This document shows, in pieces, positions 35,001-48,125 of a DNA stretch of 64,000 nucleotides. This stretch comes from Malania oleifera. Its lineage: Eukaryota > Streptophyta > Magnoliopsida > Santalales > Ximeniaceae. The notes under the pieces were generated by a model that did no database searches, was not told where the DNA came from, and worked only from the letters and a program-made list of their open reading frames with translations. Made by a program: the position numbers and the translations under genes. Each line of letters opens with the position of its first letter. Position 1 is the stretch's first letter. The stretch is from assembly GCF_029873635.1 (NCBI RefSeq), contig NC_080419.1:75442597-75506596 (forward strand). The letters are read 5' to 3'.

Positions 35001-38000
35001 ACCTTTAAGATATCTCAAAATGTGAATTTTACTGCATCTCAATGACTTGTTCTTGGAAAATCTAGAAAATTGATTGACACTTCTTGCAAAAGATATATCT
35101 GGTTGATGAAGCTCTCTTTGCATAGGCCATCAAAACTGCCCTCTATACACTACAATCAGCTCACACTAATATTGGGTATGAATAACACAGCAACTATGGA
35201 GAATCAGGCAGCATAGAGAAGCACAAACCAGCACTTCAGAACTTCAAGAGGTAGGTCTTACCACAAAATTGAAGTTTCAAACCTAAGATGACTTACTTAA
35301 CTGCACAGTAGAAGGCAGATCACAACAAACACCACAGACAGTTAATAAACATGGCAGCACAGCAGCTGCAGGAATTGCTGGTAGCAACTAAAAGCGAGTG
35401 CCGAGTCATTGAACACCAATCAAAACTTCCGATAACTGGTACAAGATTGGAATCAAGCAAGCAATCAGAGACACACAGAATTAGAACAGCTTCATCATGC
35501 CAACACCAGCCAGAACAGCAGGACAGCACCTGCAGTATACCCGACATGGAGCATAACTGCTTCACACCAGCAAACCACCACAAACACACAGCATCCTACC
35601 AAGGATGTTGCACAGCCAAACCATGGTGAAAAACGTTCTCTAAATGACTCCCAAATCAACCTGAAAATCAGATTTGAGAACTAATTGGGGGAAGATAAGG
35701 AAAAAAAACAGAAAACAGATTGTCTAAAGAAAAAAAATCTGATAAATCAGATTTAGAGTAGGTTAATGCTCTGACACCATGTTGTAAAGATGGAGATAGA
35801 GCAGAGAAGAAGAGAAGAGAAGAAAGAACAAGTGAAGAAGAAAACTAAAAAAGAAGAGGTGGCAGTTTTGCTGGAGCCTTACGTACAGCTCCAGGTCTTC
35901 CCTCTTATATATTAATAATATTAAAAAGTCTTAAGGGCACAACCTAATTGTTGAAATAACATATTCTCTTCTAACAGTGAACAATATTTGTCATCTTAAA
36001 ATCCTAATGACACATGTTGAATGTATGATAATTATTGGGAATGTAATAATTTAAATAATAAATTTGTTCACATAAACATTAAATGAATAACTTATGAACT
36101 TTTTAATGGTTTGAACGTCCTTACTTCTTTGCTTCTTTGTGAAATACATTTTATTTACCATATATACTAAAAACATTCATACATGCATTTTTAAAATTTT
36201 CTTTTTGATATGATGCACAATAATTTGTTTTCATAATTCCAAAAGTTTCAATGCAAATGTTCTTTGATGTTTATTTCTGCTTGGAGCCTTGTTTTTGCCC
36301 TCTCAAACTTGTCCCGTTTGCTTATCTACTTGTTAATCACATTCCCTAGATGTTTGCCTAGATCTTGGGCTACTTCTAGATAATAGTATCCTTCTTGTAA
36401 TCCTTCAACCTTACCCAACATGCGACCATTTTGAGCCAAATATCCCTAGGTTTTAACTATGGTTGCATTCGTTGAATCATGAGAAGAGCGCTTTGATCTC
36501 CATGGACCATCATTAAGACGTCTCCAATTTTTTTTTCTGTTTTTTGAGTTTAAAAATAGATCTATTTCGAGTTCTTGCTACCATCTTCATGTCTCCTTTT
36601 GGATTCCAGATCAGCTGTAGGATTTTCTCTACTCTCTTTATAAGGATTTTGCATTCATCAGTGAACTTTCATATCACAGCCTAAGCTATTCATCCTTCTA
36701 ACTGATCCTCTTCTATGGGGTAGCACTAACTTCTTCATTTCTTTTGAGAGTTTGTCAAGTCCCTCTTTCGGCCCACAACTGATTCTTGAGTTTGGTGCAC
36801 TGTGCATCATATTGACAGTGCTCTTTTGTTCTTCAATTGACACCACCAATGCTTCTATATGGACTTAATGGTTCTGAAGTAATTGAAAAAGCCAACTATT
36901 TGAAATGAAATTCAATACTAACAGTACCAATTAGGAACTATTGCCCTAAGAATTTTTTTTTTAAATAAAATAAATGAAGCAATTATTTATCTCAGTGAAG
37001 ACTCAAATCCTTCCTAACCTCCCACTGAATTTTCACAAAGGAAGGTTGTTGGAATTGGTGTATTCCTAAGAGGGGGGTGAATTAGGTATTTAAAACTTTC
37101 TGCCTAGTTTCGGTTCAAATCACAATGCAGTAAAACACAACCTAGGGTCTGTCTAAGTATTTCCCGATATCACAAATATTCTACTGAGCAGATATTTAAA
37201 CAAATAAAGCAAAGTTAGTATATAAATCAATTAGAGCAATAAATAATAACATACGTGTGTAGTAAATATAGTGCGGAAATTAAATAGTATGCACAAGATA
37301 TGTTATTGAGGTTCGGTCAATATTGCCTATGTCCCCGCCTCAAGCTCACAAGTAAGAGGATTCCACTAATTTGCTCACTTGCGGGTGGAGCGATATCGTT
37401 TACAACACCTTACCTTGATGGTGCACCTAGTTCTCTTAACTGGAACTAAATCAGCCCAGTGCGCTCCTAATCGGGTTTGAGCAAGTCTGAGACTATTCAC
37501 AGGGCTAGTCTCCCTCTTCCGACAACCCGTCGGGAATACAACAGATATTCAAGTAATTTTTTGTGTACAAGGAAATGCTTCTACTACAAGCAAATGTGTA
37601 CAACAATAAGTACAAATATACTCACGTATGATATGAAAATAAACTCAATGTGAGAATGTGATTTTCACAAAAACAATCTTTGAATAAAAATGTGTATGAT
37701 GAGTGCTCAAAGATTTTATGCCCAAATAAGAAATTTTTCTCCAAGAATATTTTCCCAAATGAAGTGCTGGAGAGTCTAGGGTTACGGCTCAAAATATTTT
37801 TGCAAGCACAAGCATGTGAGCCTTTGAATCTTGTAATGGATGTGCAAGATTCACAAGCAATGAAAATATTTCTCGACAAAAATGTTTATCAAATAATAAT
37901 GTGGGAGACTTGAACAATACTCTCAAAATATGATATGGAAAATGAATAATATATGAGAGTGAAAGATGTTTGATTTGTAAAACAAATGCCCAAAAGGATG

Positions 38001-41000
38001 TTCAAGTTAAAGCTCTCTTTAGAAATTGATCTTTCAAAGTAATAATAAAAGAGAGGATGAAAAATAGGCTTAGGAAGATGAAAATAGGATATACAAATAT
38101 GACCGTTGGGGATACAAGGGGTATTTTTGAAAATATTTAATTATGTTTAATGAAAAATAATCCTGTTTAACCACGATAAAAATCTCGCCGACCCGAGAGG
38201 TTCGGTCGACCATTTTCAGGGTTCGGTTGACCATATTGCTAAGTTCGGTCGACTGTGGCATTTTTGAACGAAAGTTTTGGTTGACCGTTTAAAGGTGATT
38301 TTGAACCATTCGTAGGTTAGGTCGACCATGGTTTGGGTTCGGTTGACCGCTCATAAGGTTCAGTCGACCCAAGCTAAAATGAACTACCCATTCGGTCGAC
38401 CAGGTTGTTGGGGTGTCAGACACGCTTTAGTTCAGTCGATCAAGGACGATACGTTCAAAACTGAACGGTCGACTGAGGGAAGTCAATATGTTGACTTCGG
38501 GTCGGTTCGGTCAACTGAGCTAATTTGTGCATGCTGGGTTCGGTCGACCAAGGCTTTGACTTTGGTCAACTTCTCAGTTCGGTTGACCTTTGAAGCTCAG
38601 TTCAAAATCGGTCGGTCGACCGAGCCTTGGTCAACAAGTTGACCCTGGGCAAACAGTGTTTCGGTCGATCATTGGATTATAATACAAGTTTGGTTGGTTG
38701 ACCGAGAGCATTGAATTTTACTGTTTTGCCCTTAATTTGACCAAAAAATCCAATGTCGGTTGGCCGAAATCTAGTTTGGTTCCCTACGGTCCATCTATGG
38801 TCATATTGAGCTTTTCATCCACATCATGCATGCAATGCATTATATTACAGACCAAATCAAAATAAAAATGCATTTACAATTTAAACAGTCTTCTTCTTCT
38901 TCTTCTTCTTCTTTGCTCGTTCATGGAATGTGCTAGATATATATGATCTTGGTTTTTCTTCTGGATTTCAAATCCCTTGATCTTATGTGTGCTGAAATTT
39001 AGACTTGTTTACATACTTAAACACATAAGATACTGATGCTTTGTCAGCGTCAAAACAAAGATCGGACTCAATAAAGTTAACAAAGGTGACTTACCTTCAA
39101 CCATTACTCCTCATGGGCCGAACTTGTCGCCTCGTGGAAATTGGTTTAAGAAGACTCTTCAAAAAAACCCAGCAGTAAATCGTCACAAATGGTGTTCATC
39201 AGCACTTTGACCTAAAAACCATTTCTCTCCCACCGTGCGGAGAAGCCTAACAGACACAAGAGGCCTTTATGGGTTTAATGTATTTGAATTTTGAAGCATG
39301 TAATGTTCTGTGTGGTCAATGAGGTCTTTGTTGTTTGGACATTCCATTCTGTTATAATAGCAGTTCTATCCAATCTAACTAACCTTATGCGCCAACCATG
39401 TACTAATGTGGTTGCGCTTTTTTCTTTAATTATGGAAAAAGGGTAATCGTCCTTGGGCCATTATTTGTTTATTCTGTTGTGTGTCAAATGTAAATTGTTA
39501 CTGGGAGTCTGGATACTGCAGTCAACTGGTTATGATGGATGTTTTGGTAGTCACTTTGCATTCTCCTACAGCATGTTAAGTTCTTTCTAATTATTCAATG
39601 AAACAGACGCAGGAACTTGTGAATTTTTAAAATTTGAAATTCAGTTGTACAGAGATGACTATAAATGTAGTAGAAATCTCTTATTTATTTGTTTGTGTCT
39701 GTGTTAGTGTTGTTGCATACATTTTGACATAATACTTCTTCTATTGATCTAAAAAGTTGTGAAAATGTATTTTGTGATTGATATGAAAAGTTTTGAAGAA
39801 TTTCTGTCATCTCCTGTTCAGGTTATTGAAAATGCCTTAAATGCAGGGGGCTCAAGATGCAAGGAAGGCAAAGCTATACTCAAAAATTGGGAAGGAAGTT
39901 GTATCTGCGTAAGCTAGTCACACTCTATATCCCCTTGTGCCTTCATAAAGCTGAAAAATATGGAAAATATTGCTTTTGACCTGGACCTATGATGCATTGC
40001 AACAAGTCTTAATTAGTATTGATTTTGCATTCTTAACTGTTGGATTTTTGAGTAATGTTTGCATGAAACTCTTTGGTTTTTCAGGCTCGTAGTGTCCTTT
40101 TCAATTTTCAGATTTATTATGACGGCATGTTTTTCTTTCCATTGAGAAATATTTGTGCGTTGTTTGAGGCTGAATCAGTATACTCTATTACAATTCTAGA
40201 GGCATAAATTTGTTTATTCATCGAATTTCAACAATGCAGTGTAAAGAAAGGTGGTCCTAATCCAATATCAAATACAGTTCTGGCTGCTGTCCTTGAGAAA
40301 GCTAAGGAGCTTGATGTACCCAAAGAAATATTGGAGCGCAACATTAAGAAGGCTTCAGAGAAGGGACAAGAAGCTTTCATTGAGAAATTCTATGAGGTAG
40401 GCATCAATCTCACCTATCGTATTAATTTTGGTGCTGCAATGATGTCGTTAAACTGTTTTTTTCTTTTTTTTTTTGGGGGTGTGGGTTGGGTTTTGTTTTA
40501 CTTCAGTTTAATTTGCCTAATATTTAATCTAATTTGATACATATTAGAGATTTATTGGCTTTTAAAATAAACTGCTTCTTCTGTTTACAGGTATATGGTT
40601 TTGGTGGAGCTGGTATGGTGGTTGAGGTCCTAACAGATAAAATTAACAGATCAGTGGCAGCTGTTAGAGAGGTGGTGAAGGATTATGGTGGAAAGATGGC
40701 AGATCCAGGATCCATTATGTTCAAGTTTAGACGTGCTCGAGTTGTAAATATAAGAGTTACTGATGCCAACAGAGATCAGCTCTTTGCCATTGCTTTAGAT
40801 GCTGGTGCTGAGGATGTTATTGAACCTCCAGAGTATGAAGATGACGCAGACGAAGATAAGTCTGAAAGGTACCAGCTAATTCTTCCTTTTTTGTGAATTA
40901 TGTTACTTCTATCGAATATAGTATCATGCTCAAAGTATTCACCGTACCAATTAGTATTCATTGTAAAATTCACCTTCATTGAGTATTAGTATTCCCCCAC

Positions 41001-44000
41001 TTGCATAGAAATGTTTCTTTTTGTATCTTGTGACACTAATAAACCTGCATTTGATGAAGATTGAATTGCTGTCTTTAAGATTGGTTTTAGTCAATCAATC
41101 AATAGTTATCTCATATTCTCATGGAGAAGGCTAACTGATCATCAATAATATTATGATATTATTATATTAGTATTATTTATTTATTTGTTAATTTATTTAT
41201 TTTGAGGCATAGGCTCCAAGTATTTCAAAGTAATGAAGTTAGGTTCCTTCCAAATACCCTCACATTAAACTTTAGGTGTTTATGTTAGGTGTTTATGTTT
41301 CTAAATGGGAGCCATGAGTAATTATAGCTTGGAGTCGATGCAAGAGCAGAAGCAAGCATGCGGGAAATTTTGCAGTAGTTTATGATTCGATGCTCTAACA
41401 CAATTTTGTTGAACTTTGATTCTGTGCCTTAAGTCTTAGCATTAATCATTTTTATGATTCCTAGCCAGAGCTGGTATTGTGGGCTCAGGAATTTCTATGT
41501 CATACCTTGAACTGTCGAAGGCCATATTATTAGCTGCAAAATTGCATCAATATTTTTTCATTTTTTCATTTTTTTGGATGTAATGCTTAAGCAATATCTT
41601 AACTAATTTTAACATATATGTTCCTAGTTTTTTGTATTTTCTAATTCAGTCAATTCTACTTAAGAATTGGTGGGGAAAATTTTTTGCCTATGTTCTGCTC
41701 CTGAAGCATGACTCCTTAACTTTATCGTCCTAATTGCCTTACCTTACAACTTTGTTTGGTATGAGTAAGCATGTTGCTCTGTTTTTTATAAATGAACTGT
41801 TACAAGCTATTGTGTTCATCATGGGTGCCTGACTAAAATAGATAAAGGAATGTTATAATTCTTTTCACACACAGCTGGTTCCATGCCGGGTAAAGTAGGG
41901 GGGCTGCGTTAGTAGCTGACAGCTATCTTAAAACTAGCCAGATCTCTATAAAAATAGCTGACTTCACCTAGACGGACTCGAGGTTTGTTGATTGGTTGTA
42001 TTTTCCTTTGGCGTTTTGTAGGAGGCTGGGTGGGGGTGGCATGGGGTTGAGGGACATTTGGCTATGATCTCATCTAAGTTCCTTGTTGGAAACATGGAAG
42101 CATGAACACAGGCAGTTGGAATGTTGGTTTTTCGGTTGAAGGGAGTGATGATGGCGTCTTTGGCTGCATGCATTTTTGTGGCAAACAAAAGTGGGAATCC
42201 TTGAGAATTAATATGATACTAAAACACAGAGAATAGAACTGTTGAAGTACCTGATAATTAGGGTGTTGAAATGTGCTGGTACCTAACAACTGCTCATGCT
42301 TTGCATCCTAATTACTTTACAAAAAACTTAGCATTTACTAGCTAATGAAACTGATACAAGCCACTGTACTGCTCTTTCTTGTCCTTACTCTTTTTTAAAT
42401 GAATGGAGAGCTGACAATATTTTGTTCTGCTCATGCTTTGCGTCCTAATTACTTTACATACAACTTAGCATTTACTAGCTAAGAAAGCTGATATAAGTCA
42501 CTGTACTGCTCTTTCTTGTCCTTGTTCTTGGAGAGCTGACAATATTTTGTTCAAGATGAATAAATAACAGTGGTAAGATGAAAGCGTTCATCCTTGATTT
42601 AATACTTTAATGGTCTTTGGTGTTAGTTATCTAATGCCAATGATGACACATCTTTATTGTTGCTGCTGGTTTATGTTCCTTGTATTCACAAAGACAAAGA
42701 ATAAATGTTTGGGAAGGCTCTCAGTCAAGGAAAGGAAGAAATACAGCTTTGACTCTTATTCCCCTTAATGTTTTTTCGGATTTTATGGAAGGAATGAATA
42801 GAAGAGCCTTTGAAGGATCAGCTACAGTGTTGAATACAATCAAAGGAAGATGGACTAGCGCTTTTACCAATTGGAACATCAGATTATACATTATTGACTC
42901 CCATATTATTACTTGACTTTTTTGACACCCTGTATAATGGGTGATTTTTTCTCACTGTTTTTCTAATTGGGGCAGCATGGTCTTGGTGCCTTCTAGTATT
43001 TTCTATTTTTACTGATTATAAAAAATATCATTCAGATTGGTGCTGTCAGTATGAAATGTTATTGATGCAGGTCTATATGATTAATGGCACTCAGATAACA
43101 AATACATATATTTTGTAATGGACTCTACAGATATAAAAGGAAGTTCCTCATATAGATTTTGTTATAAAAAACAAATACCTAGTTTCCTTCACTGCCAGAA
43201 CAATAATTTTGTCCCAATTTTTTCAAAAGAACATGTGATTTTGTTCTGGTTGGTCTTTTGAAATCTGATAATTAATTCCATCCATTATTATCATTTGGAA
43301 AAATTAAATGAATGGTATGTTTTCAAATTTTAATCAGGAAAAGATTGTGTACTTGATTCCCATTTTAATGTGTGTATCTACGGGGAATGTGGGAGAAGGC
43401 AGTTGCATTCTCTTGTGAAAGTCTCTACATGTGCATGTGTTTGCAGTAGATTTTAACAATCTCTGCTCGTGTCTCCTCTATAAGTTCTATAATCAATTTA
43501 TTCTTCCGGATTTGTATGATGTCTGATATTAATAATATGTCTCATGGTTTACCCAGCTAAACTTGTAATGCTTTTTTTTGTTTTTGTTTTTGTGCATAGA
43601 TATTATAAAATTGTATGTTCTTCGGAAACATACTCAACCATATTGTCTAAGTTACGCGATGATGGAATAAATTTTGAACCTGATAACGGAATGGAGCTAC
43701 TTCCAGCGACCACCATTGAGGTAATTTCTGTAGTGAAGGCTCTGTGTTTTGCTAATTAATCTTTTACTGCAAGGCAATTTATTTAATCTTAGTTATTCAC
43801 CCTGTTGAAAGTTTATTAGGAGGCATTGCGATAGTAGGTACTGTGCATCAATTCACGTTCTTATTATTTTGAATGCTTTGTTGAATGATTTGCATCTGGA
43901 CTGCTTGGAATTTGTATTTAATATTTTGTAGTTTCTAAGTAATTGTTCATACTAGGTTTGTTGGTGGAGTTAGCAGCCCTCATTCATAGTGAGGCTTGAG

Positions 44001-47000
44001 TAAAAGAGGGAAGGAGAGGAGTTTAGTGGATGGAAAGAGACTCAATATTAGACATGGATGGCATGTGTTGTCGCCAGTGTCACAGTTAGCATTATGCACT
44101 ATTGCAGCCCCATGATCTTGTGGAAGTGATGCAAGTTGGAAGACCTGTATCACTGCTTTGGCCTGCAGATCGCAGGCCCAGCATTTGTTGCATAAAGGGG
44201 ATGCTCAGCACTGCCTTTCAATTCATGGATCTCTGATGGACAAGGATGGGGTTGCTTACACTGTGGGCCTTGGGATTGCTATCAATTTGGCACCTGATGT
44301 TTCAATTTTGGTAAATTTGCCCCCCACATTTATGGAATAATTTGCAATGCCCTTTTGCCATTCAAATTGGCTGTTTATTGCCATCTTCGATTCCACCATG
44401 TTGGATTTATTAGCGAATGGTTTGACATGTGGCAAAGGACTAGAAATAATTCCATGTGGGATAAATCCATTTGAAATATTTATTTTGAGAATGAGCAAAA
44501 GAAGTTGGAAAAAAGGAAAAATGCATCATTTTGGCATTGTCTGATCTCTGTTGGAACTCTTTCTTTCTTCCTTCTCTCTTTTCACAGCAACCATGATATC
44601 TTCTCTCCCTCCCTAAAGATCAGGTGCATCACTGCCGTTCAACTCAGTGACAACCTTCGTTATGTTACTTCCAATATGCCACTGATATGCATCCCCCAGT
44701 GCCGTCATGAAGAAAACCCACCATGCTAATTTGACCAATTTGACAACAAAAGGGCAGCAAAGAAGCTTGAAAATGTGCTTTCCAAACCACTGTGTGTGGC
44801 ACAAGTCAAGCTGGTATCAGAAGCAACCCCTGTACCTGCTTGACTTAATGAGGGATTCATTGGAGAGCTACCTGTAATGGATCTTCATTGATGTAGTGGG
44901 CAGAGAAGATTAGAGCCGGTAGCACATGGAATCAGAGGAACCACCTGGCAAAGAGGAGTGGATGATTATTTTGAACAGCTGGAAATTTTCGAGAGTATCA
45001 GTTAAGACAGCGTTTGCTAGGCCCTTTTATAGCTGCAACTGTCCCTGCTAGCATCCACTGTGGACGTCAACATGGTGAGCTTTACTTACTCCACCTTTTT
45101 ATTCTTCCTCTTTCTCTAACCATCCTGCTGTTTGTTGAGGTCTATGGCTGTTATGATGAGAAAGAAGCAGCCGTACCTATCTTCACGTACAATGGAGCCA
45201 CCAGGCCCACTGCCAATTGCGGTCCAGGTACACACAATGAATAGTTGTTGTGGGGCTCTGGTGGGGGAGATTAGGCAATGCCAAACAATGAGGTTCTTTT
45301 TAATGAATTATTTTTGGGCCAAATGTCTATTCCAACTTGGAATTGTTGTGGTTACTTTGTCACCTACCATTTGCCTATAAATCGAATGTGGCTCATCCAA
45401 GTTGCTAAGTGGCCATGATTCTCTTCCTCTGCTTCCTGTGGGTCCGATGGGGAGGCAGGCTCTGGCAGAGCCAGCAAATTGAGATCATGGTTTGAAGAGC
45501 TGGCACCATTTTTATCGCCTCCCATGGAAAGAGGAAATCTTTCCATTGCAGAAAGCAGAAGACCCTGTGGGCTTCTGAGGAGCAGGAGAAATTGTTGGAA
45601 TTCTACGAAAGAGTCTCAGGAGCCAGGATGCATGCCAGTTTCATAGGACCAGGTGAAGGGGCTTTTGAGGAGCGGGAGAAATTGTTGGAATTCTATGGAA
45701 GAGTCTCAGGAACCCGGATGCATGCCGGTTTCATATGACCAGGTGAAGTGGCACAAGATCTGCCTATTGGCTTATGTTTAGATATTGATTCCTCTATGGA
45801 TAGGAGGCCTTTTTCACGAGATTGGTGAATAGCTCCCAGAAAAATGGTGAATCAATAAACCAAATGGATCAACACTACTGAATGAGGCATCTACATCATC
45901 AAGGAAACAATTCCTTTTCTTAAAAAATCAAGATGACATTTAATGAATTTTACATATTAAATATGTAACCAACAGTTGTACGTATGAAGAATAATGCAAA
46001 TTTTGAAATTGAGGATGTAAATTTAGAAATTGGTACAACGCCTGCAATGGTTCCTTCAATTTGTTGTAACATTAAGCCCAGGATATAAGTTACAATTTTC
46101 TGCCATGCTTCTGCGCGTTGTTTTGGAGAAAAATGATTTGTTACTGAAAGAAAATTCTCCATACCATTGATTATTGTTGCCATCTTGAGTGTGCTAGGTG
46201 TTAGTTTATTAGGCTTCATCAGGTACTAATGAAGGTGTTTACCTTGCTACAACAAAGATTGTGGGATTTGACATAGCTTGGGTTGATGCTAGTCAACTGC
46301 CTATTGATGCAGATGCCTGTCTTAAGGGTGATTGCAAAGTTTAATTGCTTTAAGATTACTTGAAGGCATCCTGAGTGCAGTACTTTTTGCTTATTGTGTG
46401 CCTGGACATGGGAGTATGTCTCATGAGGGCTCTTTGAGCAAAAAAAAAAATTATTAATTTCACCTCCAACTATATCTTTGAAGTACCTGTTTATATAAAA
46501 TAGAAATATATTTAGGCTACAATAATTTATGTATCTCAGTTTAATTGTGGGCTACTGCATTTTATTTGTGAAATGTATGATTTGATGTGTATTGCATCCT
46601 GTGTTTATGAGAAACTATTTATGGGCTTTGTATCTATCACGTTCATAGCCATGAACTCCTTTCCAAGGGCTCTTCCTACTTCATTAGAGGCTGAAGAAAC
46701 ACCCACCCCATTCGGATTGTGGTATGCATACAGAAGCATAATGGCAGTGTAATTTTTTTATTTTTTGGGATTTTTTTTCCTGGAATCCATATCTAGATTT
46801 CATTAGGACTGAATGTGGCATATGGTAAATAGCATTCTTACAGTTCTCACAAGGTGCTATCTTAAATTTCTTTTTATGTTATACACACAATGCACCCTTT
46901 TGTTTGCCTGATTTCTTATTAAAATTATATTATAAATAAAATTTTATGATGCGGGTGTAAATATATTTATTTTTTAAAAAATTTAAATTTTATATTCTTG

Positions 47001-47172
47001 TACAATTCCAAGTATTCCTTCTGTTCCCTGACTTCCCAAATTCATACCATAAATGGCCTTAATTATTGGTGGGTTTCAGGTAGATGATGAGGCAATGGAC
47101 CTGAACAAGGAACTTATGGCCAAATTACTTGAGCTTGATGATGTTGATGCTGTTTATACGGATCAGAAGTAA
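31872..47172 (+). CDS. TACO1/YebC-family translational regulator, organellar (7 coding exons)
   Basis: Exons 31872-31977, 32081-32235, 39847-39908, 40240-40396, 40591-40868, 43600-43720 and 47080-47172 join to 972 nt (323 aa) with GT-AG borders. YebC/TACO1 proteins act in bacterial or organellar translation, and this one probably in mitochondria or plastids. Visible family blocks: [11 protein letters not shown] and [19 protein letters not shown] (exons 2-3), [20 protein letters not shown] (exon 4), [20 protein letters not shown] and [17 protein letters not shown] (exon 5), ending [11 protein letters not shown]. The Ser/Arg-rich first 60 or so residues look like a targeting peptide. ATG 31872 is first in frame with good context (A at -3, G at +4); the one at 31899 is an alternative. 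Intron 2 is 7.6 kb, filled with transposons. Exon 1 is the least certain. Confidence 0.93.
31987..32026 (+). repeat. (CT)20 microsatellite in TACO1 intron 1
   Basis: 40 bp of pure CT repeat. It makes up about 40% of the 103-bp intron 31978-32080, upstream of the TTATTATTCAG acceptor. Confidence 0.95.
32620..34310 (-). pseudogene. LINE (non-LTR retrotransposon) 3' fragment in TACO1 intron 2
   Basis: Read on the minus strand. An open stretch at 34105-33671 ends in a zinc-binding RT-associated region: a [22 protein letters not shown]-like segment with frame changes near 33690-33600. An RNase H-like block ([20 protein letters not shown]) follows near 32830-32760. Its left end lies next to a T-run on the plus strand (about 32612-32622), consistent with a poly(A) tail. 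The RT core is missing and stops are frequent. Antisense to the host gene. Confidence 0.65.
34326..35961 (-). mobile_element. Copia retrotransposon relic in TACO1 intron 2
   Basis: The minus strand shows an RT end near 35090-34990, then an RNase H end ([20 protein letters not shown] and [20 protein letters not shown], 34809-34650) and LAELFTKAL-type tail. A PPT (GAAGGGGG) and an LTR start (TGTAAATGG) lie at about 34491. On the right a tRNA-iMet PBS (TGGTGTCAGAGC, 35779-35768) adjoins a putative short 5' LTR, 35780-35961, with TATATAAGAGGG inside. Most of gag-pol is missing. The two LTR-like ends are not clearly alike, so this may be a composite of two elements. Confidence 0.6.
35962..37041. 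other. TACO1 intron 2 sequence, unassigned
   Basis: AT-rich. A weak minus-strand coding trace (36849-36320, with stops) resembles a degraded coiled-coil retrotransposon gag, but I cannot classify it. Confidence 0.35.
37047..39082 (-). mobile_element. Copia-type solo LTR (family A, copy 2) in TACO1 intron 2
   Basis: Starts TGTTGGAATTGG and ends GTTAACA, with perfect TSDs AAGGT at 37042-37046 and 39083-39087. On the minus strand it carries an array of GGTCGACC-type repeats (38770-38190) upstream of a TATA-like sequence near 38090. It also has the tRNA-like CCTATGTCCCCGCCTC block (37330) and the CCCCCCTCTTAGGAATACAC end shared by the family. No internal sequence remains. About 760 bp of intron separates it from exon 3. 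Confidence 0.9.
39088..39846 (+). other. 3' part of TACO1 intron 2
   Basis: No gene or clear transposon. T-rich towards the acceptor TGCAG at 39842-39846. Confidence 0.6.
42289..42555 (+). repeat. Tandem duplication of about 140 bp in TACO1 intron 5
   Basis: Two adjacent copies begin CTGCTCATGCTTTGC (42290 and 42428) and end GACAATATTTTGTTC. They differ by a few substitutions and a short deletion in the second copy. The rest of intron 5 (40869-43599) shows no gene. Confidence 0.85.
44000..46250 (+). other. Possible decayed retroelement in TACO1 intron 6
   Basis: TGGTATCAGAAGC at 44812-44824 matches an initiator-Met PBS with one mismatch and follows CAAGTCA, a possible LTR end. [13 protein letters not shown]-type short frame follows at about 44926. 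LTR boundaries and a second LTR were not found. The rest of intron 6 (43721-47079) shows no gene. Confidence 0.3.
45568..45750 (+). repeat. Tandem duplication of about 89 bp in TACO1 intron 6
   Basis: Two copies contain GAGAAATTGTTGGAATTCTA, then GTCTCAGGA and GGATGCATGCC, starting near 45570 and 45660, about 90% alike. Confidence 0.85.
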
Positions 47173-48125
47173 TCAGATCTTGGGTCATAACCTATGTGAT
47201 TCAGCCAATATTATGGTGCTGAAAAATTGGTGCTAGCCTTTGGTTCATGAGCAATATTAGTCTTTGTTCGTCTCCCATACCTATTCATCATTTGCTGAGA
47301 TGAGGTTTGTCATGGAGACGGCTGATAGTTGAACCATTCTTAGGTACAAATTTTCTTTTTGCATGTTTGTTCCAACTGTCAAAGGATAATACACCCTGAA
47401 GCAATTTTCTTTGGTTTGGAATAGGGGATTTCCCGGGTTTTTTTTTTTTTTGGGGGGGTGGGGGGGGGGGGGGTGGTGATTGTGTGGGTTGTAATCATTA
47501 AAATTTATTCAATAATAATGAATGTTAATTCATTGATGTGAAGCCCAATGCTGGACCGAAATTATCCTTTTGGACAATTTCTCCAAAGGGGAAGTTGCCA
47601 TCTATGTGCAATTGTTGTTCCACTTACGTATTCAATGCTTTACATTTGTAATCTTAGTACCATCCTGGGTATGGATTAGTCAGGTTAATGGGGCAGTGCC
47701 AGCTCCTTGTTCTTATGAAGGTATTGCTATCAGCTTTTTGCTTGGTTTAGTTACAGAAATGCGCGATGATAACACAATGCTGAATTTTCTGGTTATCATT
47801 CCTAAAACATTTATCTGGTATTTCATGTGATTTGCTGCCACAGCTGCCACCACCGCTATTACCTCACATGAATGAATGAAAGTGGCATAAATTTCAAATT
47901 GCACCGCATGGAAATTGAATCGGAAAAGGCAACAAGATGATATTGCTTACTTTCTTTAGTACCACATATACACGTGCTCGACCTTGTAATATTATCACCA
48001 TGACTATGCAGTGCCCTTGAGCTACAGTCCCAACAAAATGGGTGAAAACCAGATCTCAAACCAAAATATCAAACTTTTCTGAAGAAAGCGACTCCTAGAG
48101 CTCCTCCAATGATCCCGACTCTTGA
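47173..48125. other. Shared 3' region between convergent TACO1 and CCD8 genes
   Basis: 953 bp with no further gene. AATAATAATGAA near 47510 is a possible TACO1 polyadenylation signal. A T-run then G-run (about 47437-47474) lies just before it. Confidence 0.6.

Noticed and set aside
38328-38642. ORF over the GGTCGACC repeats
   Set aside because: Repeat array inside a solo LTR; the translation is a by-product.
45014-45380. Short ORFs in TACO1 intron 6 as a hidden gene
   Set aside because: Overlapping frames with no family motif; the region is intronic between well-supported exons 6 and 7.
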